Assembly: GCA_023429275.1 (NCBI GenBank)
Contig: JAEYWB010000079.1
Location: 1 to 5,455, forward strand
Reading direction: 5' to 3'
Length of the DNA stretch: 5,455 bases
Source: Planctomycetota bacterium
Lineage (GTDB): Bacteria; Planctomycetota; Planctomycetia; Planctomycetales; Planctomycetaceae
Shown here: positions 1 through 5,455 of the stretch, one piece after another
Numbering within the stretch: the stretch's first letter is position 1
Layout of the letters: every line of letters starts with the position of its first letter
Notes under the pieces: generated by a model
Databases searched by the model: none
What the model was told of the DNA's origin: nothing
Seen by the model: only the letters and a program-made list of their open reading frames with translations
Made by a program: the position numbers and the translations under genes

Positions 1-253
1 GTTGAACGTAGATCTGGTAGAAGGGGTAGCCGAGGGGGTACGCCTGGAAGACGGCGAGCTTTGCATCCGGCGAGAAGTATCCCTCGCCCGCCCGGGGGAA
101 CCCGAACGTCACCTGCCGGATGTTGCCGAGGAACTTTTCTTCCCCCGCCGCAAGAGGCTCGTCGCCGTAAGTGGTTGCCGCCGTGAGGCCCAGGAGGGCC
201 GCGAGCAGCAGGGCGAGAGGAGAGGCGATGGAAGGGACCATCGGGCGGGGCAT
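1..253 (-). CDS. Exported TolB-like / WD40-like (PD40) beta-propeller protein, N-terminal part only
   Basis: The reverse complement reads without a stop from an ATG at 253-251 to the left edge, giving 84 residues; the C-terminus is outside the window. Residues 1-30 form a signal peptide: Arg3, a hydrophobic core at about 13-23, and a possible cleavage site after Ala26 (TAA) or Gly30. The mature part has the segment NIRQVTFGF (44-52), then GEGYFSPDAKLAVFQA (56-71) and YQIYV (79-83). YFSPD-x-K followed by a hydrophobic strand and a QIYV strand is the usual blade signature of TolB/PD40 propellers, and planctomycetes encode many exported proteins starting this way. The start at 253 is preferred over the in-frame ATG at 241 because a GGAGA lies 8 nt upstream and because it supplies the basic residue. 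It is transcribed divergently from the gene at 466. The family assignment is fairly firm; whether an enzymatic domain follows the propeller cannot be seen, and no substrate can be inferred. Confidence 0.78.
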   Translation of the reverse strand, partial: MPRPMVPSIASPLALLLAALLGLTAATTYGDEPLAAGEEKFLGNIRQVTFGFPRAGEGYFSPDAKLAVFQAYPLGYPFYQIYVQ

Positions 254-261
254 GGCGCGAA

Positions 262-266
262 TCTCC
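262..266 (-). promoter_or_regulatory. Shine-Dalgarno sequence of the propeller gene
   Basis: On the minus strand GGAGA sits 8 nt upstream of the ATG at 253. The alternative in-frame ATG at 241 has no purine-rich element at a suitable distance, so this site decides the start. Confidence 0.55.
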
Positions 267-351
267 GGAAGGGGGGATGCCGGGCCATGTTGAGGCATTG
301 GAGCCGGCGTCGCAACCAACGGCGTTTCCTCGGATTCTGCCATCGTTTGCG

Positions 352-361
352 GTGAATTCAC
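352..361. repeat. 10-bp perfect palindrome in the divergent intergenic region
   Basis: GTGAATTCAC is its own reverse complement and is flanked by G on both sides, so the symmetry stops at 10 bp. It lies about 100 bp from both divergent start codons, a place where an operator could act on both genes. One such palindrome is expected by chance in roughly one in five regions of this size, so the regulatory role is only a possibility. I found no convincing -35/-10 pair in 254-465 on either strand. Confidence 0.25.
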
Positions 362-412
362 GCGGTGTGCCGCCGTTTGAGTAGCATGAATCGTGAGTAC
401 GGCTCTCCGCGG

Positions 413-427
413 CGGCCGTGTCGGCCG
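413..427. repeat. GC-rich inverted repeat in the leader of the 427-residue protein gene
   Basis: CGGCCG (413-418), a TGT spacer and a second CGGCCG (422-427) can fold into a 6-bp stem with a 3-nt loop. It ends 38 nt before the ATG at 466, so it would probably lie in the 5' untranslated leader or near the promoter. It has no T-run and is not a terminator for either direction. The symmetry is certain; any function is unknown, and such GC-rich repeats arise easily in DNA of this composition. Confidence 0.3.
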
Positions 428-455
428 GTGGACGGGAGCGGCGCATCCTCTCAGC

Positions 456-459
456 GGAG
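456..459 (+). promoter_or_regulatory. Shine-Dalgarno sequence deciding the start at 466
   Basis: GGAG with a 6-nt spacer before ATG 466. The frame is open further upstream to a GTG at 418, but that start has no comparable ribosome binding site and would bury the signal peptide behind 16 charged or polar residues. Confidence 0.65.
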
Positions 460-465
460 TCGAAG

Positions 466-1749
466 ATGCGGGGGCTTTCGCTGACGTTGCTCATCCTGCT
501 GGTCGTCCCAGTCCTGGCGGCTGCGGATGAGTTCGCCAATCTCGGAAAGCGGCTGGCCGTCGACCTGCTGCTGGTCCGGCAGGAGGGGGAGCTCCGGGGG
601 CTCGTCGTTTCGCAATCGATGGACCAGGTGACGATGGCGGTCCGCCGGGACTGGATGCAGTCGAAGCATCCGGGGTGCCTCGCCCGCCTCGATGCCGAGT
701 TCGAAGTGATCCGTGAGGACCGCGAACGCCGTCTCTCGACCCGTCTCGACGAGTGGACGGCGACTCTCCGCCGCAGCGCCGACCGAAACCGGCAGCTGCT
801 GGCGACGATCGGCATCATCCAGGATGAGGCGACGGCTCGCGCCGCGAAGCGGGACAAAGAGCCGTCGCGATTCATCCTGGTCACAGTTCCGGCCGCTGAT
901 GTGCGACGGCTCATCGCGCAGCCGGCGGAAAGGCGGCAACTGGCGTGTGTCGCGTGGGAAGAGGCTTTGACGGGTGTGGAGGAGACTCCCGCCATCAGGC
1001 TTCAGCAGACGCTCGACAAACGCGACAAGTCCTGGCCGACGCGAACGACGAAGATCGTGTCTGACCTTCCGGGAGGAGAAGAGAGGGACGACGACTGGGC
1101 CGCACGGACGGCGCTGTGGGAGTTCCAGTTCGCCGAGCGAGTGACCTTTCAGGGGACGTCCGGGGCGGTCTTCCGCACCGACCGCAGCGATCAGCAGCCC
1201 TCGCTCGCCCAGGTCATTCCGTCAATCCTTCAGAATTCGGCGCTGTCGGACCTGTCGGGGCTCCTCGATGGCCGGCTCGACGGCCCCCGACCCGCAGTGG
1301 CGAACGACTCCGGCCGGAAGTCGGCGATTGCTCAGGCGGAGAAAGCAGGTGCCGATGGAATCGCCCGCGGCTTCCGGCTGACACTCGTCAACATGCAGCT
1401 CGAGCGGAACTCCGTCGAGGTTACGTCGGAGTTCCTGGTGCGTCTCCCGGACGGCACCTGGGGAACGATCTGGCGGGAGGCCGTCACTGAAAATGCGGCC
1501 GCTCCGCGCAAGCAAGCGGAGGACCGGATCCGGCAGGACCCGCAACTGGCCGAAGCTCTCAAGCTGACCGCGGCACTCGGCGTTCAGGGAGAAGTCGACA
1601 AGGCGATCCGGGCCGGGGCGGCCACGATGGCCGCGCAGCAGACGGTGGACTCCCGCTTCAACAAGTGGGTCGAAGGGATGACGCAGCGGTTCGACGGGCC
1701 GGCACTGTCGGTTCAGCGCGTCGGCGGAGCGAACGCCGGGGGACGATGA
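466..1749 (+). CDS. Exported hypothetical protein, 427 residues, probably planctomycete-restricted
   Basis: I do not recognise a named family. The ATG at 466 gives a textbook signal peptide: Arg2, hydrophobic residues 4-17, and an AAA cleavage site at 18-20 before Asp21. No second membrane segment is visible, so the product is likely periplasmic or outside the cell. The mature N-terminus (about 30-63) alternates short strands around EGELRGLVV and a VTMAVRRDW segment, resembling small beta-barrel segments seen at the start of other planctomycete exported proteins. Residues 70-130 are charged and helical (possible coiled coil). Residues 130-170 hold a strand (RFILVTVP) and a helix ending AWEEALTGVEE. 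A second strand-rich block at about 302-340 contains GFRLTLVNMQ, VTSEFLVRLPDG and WGTIW, and the C-terminus (350-415) is again helical. There are only two mature cysteines and no catalytic motif that I can identify. The gene stops with TGA, 167 nt before the cytochrome gene on the same strand, and is divergent from the propeller gene. That it is a real gene is well supported; its function is unknown. Confidence 0.85.
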   Translation: MRGLSLTLLILLVVPVLAAADEFANLGKRLAVDLLLVRQEGELRGLVVSQSMDQVTMAVRRDWMQSKHPGCLARLDAEFEVIREDRERRLSTRLDEWTATLRRSADRNRQLLATIGIIQDEATARAAKRDKEPSRFILVTVPAADVRRLIAQPAERRQLACVAWEEALTGVEETPAIRLQQTLDKRDKSWPTRTTKIVSDLPGGEERDDDWAARTALWEFQFAERVTFQGTSGAVFRTDRSDQQPSLAQVIPSILQNSALSDLSGLLDGRLDGPRPAVANDSGRKSAIAQAEKAGADGIARGFRLTLVNMQLERNSVEVTSEFLVRLPDGTWGTIWREAVTENAAAPRKQAEDRIRQDPQLAEALKLTAALGVQGEVDKAIRAGAATMAAQQTVDSRFNKWVEGMTQRFDGPALSVQRVGGANAGGR

Positions 1750-1785
1750 CGCCCGCGGCGCGTTCCGGCACATCATCTTCTTTGA

Positions 1786-1799
1786 GCGGGCGCTCCCGC
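1786..1799 (+). terminator. Weak hairpin after the hypothetical gene, doubtful terminator
   Basis: GCGGG (1786-1790), CGCT loop, CCCGC (1795-1799) makes a 5-bp GC stem 36 nt after the stop codon. The same GCGGGCG can instead pair with CGCCCGC at 1750-1756. No T-run follows (TGGCTTTGGG), so intrinsic termination here is poorly supported and read-through into the cytochrome gene remains possible. Confidence 0.15.
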
Positions 1800-1907
1800 G
1801 TGGCTTTGGGCGAAGTCCCTTCGTTACTGACGGGACTGGCTCACGTGGTCCGAGTATGCTGTTCCATGCAGGATGCGCTCGTCGGAGCGCATCACAGCGC
1901 TCGACCT

Positions 1908-1912
1908 GGAGG
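1908..1912 (+). promoter_or_regulatory. Shine-Dalgarno sequence of the giant cytochrome gene
   Basis: GGAGG lies 4 nt before ATG 1917, a tight but workable spacing. The other in-frame ATG, at 1866, has no purine-rich element before it. This favours 1917 as the start. Confidence 0.5.
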
Positions 1913-1916
1913 CCCG

Positions 1917-4900
1917 ATGATTCCCAGCCGGCACCTTCGTCTTTGTTTGTCCGCCGTTTCGTCGTTGTGGAACATCGGACCGAGCTCGCTGAAGCCGACT
2001 TCGCGAATCGTGACCGGACTCGTCGGCCTCGTCATTCTGCTGGCACCTGCGGTCGCCCGCTCGGCCGACCCTCCCCTTCCCTCCCCATCGTTTGCGGAAC
2101 TCCAGAAGGAGTACGCGGGGAGGACGCATTCCCTGCTCAAGAAGTTCTGTCTCGACTGCCACAGCACGGCGAAGCCGGAAGGGGAGCTCGACCTCGAGCA
2201 TTTCGCGACGTTCGAAGAGGTTCGTCGTGGAACGGCGGCGTGGGTGAAGGTGGCGGAGATGCTTGATCTCGGAGAGATGCCGCCGAAGGACTCCGAACAG
2301 CCGACGGCTGAGGAGAAGAAGGCCCTGCGGGGCTGGATTGCTCGCTATCTCCACGCCGAGGCGCTGGCCAACGCCGGCGATCCGGGGCCGGTTGTTCTGC
2401 GTCGGCTGAGCAATGCGGAATACACCGCCACGGTTCAGGATCTGACCGGCGTGCCGCTCGAGCCCGCCCGCGAGTTCCCGATCGATAACGCAGCGGGAGA
2501 GGGGTTTACGAATGCGGGGGCGGCGATGGTGATGTCTCCGGCCCTGCTGACGAAGTACCTCGACGCCGGAAAGGAGATCGCGGCGCACGCGGTGCTTCTC
2601 CCGGACGGCTTCCGGTTCTCGCCGTCGACGACGCCGGGGGACTGGATCAATGCCTCCCTGGCGGACATCCGCGCCTTGTACGGGCGATACACCGACCAGT
2701 CGGGGGGGACCCGCGTCAACCTGCAAGGGATCATCTTCGACACGAATGGCGGTGGCCGGATCCCGCTCGAACGCTACCTCGCAGCGACCTTCGAACTTCG
2801 GGATGCAGCCCGCCTGGGAAAGCCTCTGCCGGAGATCGCGGCGGTCGCGCGGCGGCAAGGCCTGAGTCCGCGATACCTCGAGTCGGTCTGGACTCTCCTG
2901 TCGGCGGGCGAGTCGTCGCCGCTGCTCGATCCGTTGCGGCGATCATGGCGAGACGCAGCCCCCGGCGATGTCGCCGCGCTGACGGTGGAGATCCAGAAGT
3001 GGCAGGCGGTCCTGACCCGCTTCCAGAGCGTCGGGCATATGAAAGCCTGGATGGTTCCCGCCAATCCGCTCGCGGCGCGGCAGGATCTTCGGCTGCCGAT
3101 CCCGGCGCCCGGCTCCGGCAACGAGGTGACGCTCTACCTCGCGGCGGGAACAGCGGGAGATGGGAGCGGCCAGGACATCGTCATCTGGCAGCAGCCACGG
3201 CTCGTGCGCCCCGGACGGCCCGATCTGCTCCTTCGTGATGTCCGGAGCTTCGGAAGCGAGATGCTCGCGAGGCGGCAGCGGCTCTTCGGGACGACCGCGA
3301 AGGCCCTGGCCGCGGCCGCCACGGTGAGTGCCTCCCCTTCCCCCTCTTCCGATCCGATCGACTTCGAAGCGCTCGCCCGTCAGCATGACCTGGATGTCGA
3401 CTCGCTGAAGACCTGGTTCGGCTACCTCGGGATCGGTGGAGCGGGAGTTCTCCGCCTGGATCACCTGACCGACCGGATCGATCGAGCGGGGACCTACGAC
3501 TTCGTGAAGGGCTGGGGCAAGAACGAGACCCCGCTCCTCCTCGCCAGTTCGTCCGACGAGGCGGTCCGGATTCCGGGAAAGATGAAGCCCCACGGCGTCG
3601 TCATCCATCCCTCGCCAACGCTGTCGGCGGCGGTCGGGTGGCAGAGCCCGATCACGGCGGCGGTCACGGTGGAAGCCCGTGTCCAGCACGCCCATCCCGA
3701 ATGCGGAAACGGCGTCACCTGGGCGCTCGAACTCCGCCGCGGAGCCACCCGGCAGAGACTCGCGGCCGGTCTCGCGCAAGGCCAGCGGGAATCGAAGGCC
3801 GGGCCGACGGAGAAGCTGGCCGTCCAGGCGGGCGACCTGATCTCGCTTGTCATTGGCCCGCGCGACGGGAACCACTCGTGCGACCTGACTGACCTCGAAC
3901 TGGTGATTCGCACGACGGACGGTGACCAGCCGCGCGAGTGGAACCTCACAGCCGATGTCTCGCCGGACGTTCTGGCGGGGAACCCGCACCCGGACCGGCA
4001 GGGAAATGTCAACGTGTGGCATTTCTATACGGAACCGGTCGAAGCGGGCCGCGGCCTGTCGGTCATCCCGGCCGGATCGGTCCTCGCCAGGTGGCAGGGA
4101 GCGGCCTCCAGCGAGGAGAAAACCCAACTCGCGAGAGCGGTTCAGACGCTCCTGCAGGGAGAGCCGCCCACGGACGCGGCGAGCCCCGACGGGGCGCTCT
4201 ATCGGCAGCTGGCCTCGCTCAGCGGACCGCTGTTTGCCAACGCCCCGCGAAGTCCCGCCGCGGCCAACGACGCTGCGCCGGCGGCAGGCGGTCCGGGAGA
4301 CGTTTCGTGGGGGCTCGCCCCCGCCTTGTTCGGCAAGCACCCCGATGGTTCGTCGGTCGACGCCGGCAGTCTCGCGGTGGCGGCCCCCTCGGTCATCGAA
4401 ATCCGTCTTCCGGCCGACCTGGTCGTCGACTCGGAACTGGTGGTGTCGGGAGCGCTCGAGCCACGCGGCGGACATGAAGGGAGCGTCCAGCTTCAGGTGG
4501 TGACCGACCGGCCGGAAGGTCTCGAAGTCCTTCGCCCGGGAGTTCCGGTCGTCGTCGCCGACGGGAGCGCCGCCCGGGCGAAGTTCGAGCGGGCGTTCGA
4601 CGAGTTCCGTCAGTGGTTTCCCGCCGCCCTCTGCTACACGAAGATCGTCCCTGTCGACGAAGTTGTGACGCTGACGCTCTTCCACCGCGAAGATCAGCAC
4701 CTCTCGCGGCTGATGCTCAGCGACGACGAGCGGCGGGAGCTCGACCGGTTGTGGGGTGAGCTGCACTACATCAGCCGCGACGCGCTGACGCTGGTGGACG
4801 CCTTCGCCCAGCTCCTCGAGTACGCCTCGCAGGATGGCGACCCGAAGCTCTTTGAGCCGTTCCGGAAGCCGATTCACGACCGGGCTGATGCCTTCCGGCA

Positions 4901-5455
4901 GACGCTCCTGGAATCGGAACCGAAGCATCTCGACGCCCTCGTCGCCTTCGCGGGCCGCGTCTCTCGCCGCCCGCTGGCAGCGGAAGAGGGGGCCGAGCTC
5001 CGGGCTCTTTACCAGCGGCTGCGCGAGCAGGAGCTCTCACACGAGGAGGCGCTCCGCTTCACCATGGCGCGGCTGTTCGTCGCCCCGGGCTTCCTCTACC
5101 GGCTCGAAGCCGCCCCGGCGGGACACGCCGCCGCGCCCGTCTCGTCGTGGGAACTCGCGCCCCGCCTCAGTTACTTCCTCTGGTCATCCGCTCCGGACGA
5201 CGAACTGCGGCGGGCCGCGGCAGCCGGAGAGCTGGCGACTCCGGAACAGCTCGTTGCCCAGACGCGGCGGATGATCGCCGATCCGAGGACGCGTCGCCTC
5301 GGAAGCGAGTTTGCCTGCCAGTGGCTTCACGTCTACGACCTCGAGACGCTCGAGGAGAAGAGCGAGCGGCACTTCCCCGAGTTCCTGTCGCTGCGGAAGG
5401 CGATGCACGAGGAGACGGTCCGGTTCTTCACGCACCTCGTCCAACGGGACGGAAC
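1917..5455 (+). CDS. Giant exported c-type cytochrome-like protein (PSCyt1-DUF1587-...-DUF1595-DUF1592), C-terminus beyond window
   Basis: One frame stays open for 1179 codons and runs off the right edge. Residues 31-47 are the hydrophobic core of a signal peptide ending in AVA (45-47), after an unusually long 30-residue n-region. A PSCyt1 domain follows: haem site CLDCH at 78-82, and GEMPP at 119-123 whose Met121 is the expected axial ligand. DUF1587 spans about 158-235 (LRRLSNAEYTATVQDLTG; FPIDNAAGEGFTNAG). The middle holds a strand-rich stretch at 378-442 (EVTLYLAAG, RPDLLLRDV), a low-complexity linker near 465-480, a probable beta-sandwich at about 520-705 with Cys596 and Cys655, an Ala/Pro linker near 775-800, and a conserved-looking segment at 895-1000 (FPAALCYTKIVPVDEV). 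DUF1595 is at about 1002-1065 (RRPLAAEE; ARLFVAPGFLYRLEA) and DUF1592 from about 1077 (LAPRLSYFLWSSAPDDELR). DUF1588 and DUF1585 normally follow and should lie outside the window. The product is probably a periplasmic or surface haem protein; its electron partner and substrate are not known for this family. Only one CXXCH occurs in the visible part. Confidence 0.93.
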   Translation, partial: MIPSRHLRLCLSAVSSLWNIGPSSLKPTSRIVTGLVGLVILLAPAVARSADPPLPSPSFAELQKEYAGRTHSLLKKFCLDCHSTAKPEGELDLEHFATFEEVRRGTAAWVKVAEMLDLGEMPPKDSEQPTAEEKKALRGWIARYLHAEALANAGDPGPVVLRRLSNAEYTATVQDLTGVPLEPAREFPIDNAAGEGFTNAGAAMVMSPALLTKYLDAGKEIAAHAVLLPDGFRFSPSTTPGDWINASLADIRALYGRYTDQSGGTRVNLQGIIFDTNGGGRIPLERYLAATFELRDAARLGKPLPEIAAVARRQGLSPRYLESVWTLLSAGESSPLLDPLRRSWRDAAPGDVAALTVEIQKWQAVLTRFQSVGHMKAWMVPANPLAARQDLRLPIPAPGSGNEVTLYLAAGTAGDGSGQDIVIWQQPRLVRPGRPDLLLRDVRSFGSEMLARRQRLFGTTAKALAAAATVSASPSPSSDPIDFEALARQHDLDVDSLKTWFGYLGIGGAGVLRLDHLTDRIDRAGTYDFVKGWGKNETPLLLASSSDEAVRIPGKMKPHGVVIHPSPTLSAAVGWQSPITAAVTVEARVQHAHPECGNGVTWALELRRGATRQRLAAGLAQGQRESKAGPTEKLAVQAGDLISLVIGPRDGNHSCDLTDLELVIRTTDGDQPREWNLTADVSPDVLAGNPHPDRQGNVNVWHFYTEPVEAGRGLSVIPAGSVLARWQGAASSEEKTQLARAVQTLLQGEPPTDAASPDGALYRQLASLSGPLFANAPRSPAAANDAAPAAGGPGDVSWGLAPALFGKHPDGSSVDAGSLAVAAPSVIEIRLPADLVVDSELVVSGALEPRGGHEGSVQLQVVTDRPEGLEVLRPGVPVVVADGSAARAKFERAFDEFRQWFPAALCYTKIVPVDEVVTLTLFHREDQHLSRLMLSDDERRELDRLWGELHYISRDALTLVDAFAQLLEYASQDGDPKLFEPFRKPIHDRADAFRQTLLESEPKHLDALVAFAGRVSRRPLAAEEGAELRALYQRLREQELSHEEALRFTMARLFVAPGFLYRLEAAPAGHAAAPVSSWELAPRLSYFLWSSAPDDELRRAAAAGELATPEQLVAQTRRMIADPRTRRLGSEFACQWLHVYDLETLEEKSERHFPEFLSLRKAMHEETVRFFTHLVQRDG

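Noticed and set aside
342..354. 13-base match (CCATCGTTTGCGG) between the divergent intergenic region and the cytochrome coding region near 2085-2097
   Set aside because: A single short match, one copy within coding sequence, with no flanking similarity; best explained by chance.
2..355. 117-codon plus-strand frame at the left edge
   Set aside because: It is the antisense of the propeller gene; the minus strand gives a signal peptide and a TolB-type blade, the plus strand only a charged, low-complexity product.
451..939. 162-codon minus-strand frame opposite the start of the 427-residue gene
   Set aside because: It is codon-aligned antisense ending at the complement of a TCA at 451, with an Arg/Pro/Gln-rich product and no recognisable start context.
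1222..1776. 184-codon minus-strand frame across the end of the 427-residue gene
   Set aside because: It is codon-aligned antisense, ending at the complement of a sense TCA at 1222; the sense strand has a ribosome binding site and signal peptide.
1856..2266. 136-codon plus-strand frame starting at ATG 1856
   Set aside because: It lies in a different frame from the cytochrome gene and overlaps its signal peptide and haem site; its Arg/Ser/Pro-rich translation shows no motif.
1824..2858. 344-codon open frame on the minus strand over the start of the cytochrome gene
   Set aside because: It is also codon-aligned with the sense frame, Arg-rich and without signal or motifs, while the sense strand carries the CXXCH and DUF1587 patterns.
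2943..4928. 661-codon open frame on the minus strand opposite the cytochrome gene
   Set aside because: It is exactly codon-aligned with the sense gene: its stop is the complement of a sense Ser codon TCA at 2943 and its start is the complement of a His codon CAT at 4926. In high-GC genes the sense codons TTA, CTA and TCA are rare, so such antisense frames stay open. The product is an Arg/Gly/Glu-rich string with no domain pattern.
5316..5330. Possible second haem motif at CQWLH in the DUF1592 region (Cys1134)
   Set aside because: The spacing and residue before His are wrong for CXXCH; the segment matches the usual DUF1592 QWL pattern instead.

Overview
The window looks like ordinary high-GC (roughly two thirds G+C by eye) chromosomal DNA from a planctomycete, possibly of the Planctomycetaceae. 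The strongest sign is a giant secreted c-type cytochrome-like protein built from domain families first defined in planctomycetes (PSCyt1, DUF1587, DUF1595, DUF1592). A secreted TolB-like propeller protein of a type common in that phylum agrees. No gene is shared widely enough to name a genus.

Layout, left to right. Positions 1-253 hold the 5' end of a minus-strand gene for an exported WD40-like/TolB-like beta-propeller protein, cut by the window edge. Positions 254-465 are a divergent intergenic region with a 10-bp palindrome (352-361) and a GC-rich inverted repeat (413-427). Positions 466-1749 are a complete plus-strand gene for a 427-residue exported protein of unknown function. Positions 1750-1916 are a short intergenic gap with weak hairpin potential. 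From 1917 to the right edge runs one uninterrupted plus-strand frame of 1179 codons, the N-terminal part of a large exported protein. It has a CXXCH haem site, a MPP motif, a DUF1587 region, a long planctomycete-type middle with a probable beta-sandwich, then DUF1595 and DUF1592. The DUF1588 and DUF1585 domains and the stop codon should lie beyond the window.

All three gene products begin with a signal peptide, so the window encodes envelope or periplasmic proteins. A shared pathway is not shown. The two plus-strand genes are 167 nt apart and each has its own Shine-Dalgarno sequence, so they could be co-transcribed or independent. In this phylum giant cytochromes of this type are commonly followed by a DUF1501 (exported, sulfatase-like fold) gene, which is a prediction for the sequence just right of the window. 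I see no RNA genes, insertion sequences, CRISPR arrays, attachment sites or origins. Many long open frames exist on the minus strand, but they are codon-aligned shadows of the real genes.
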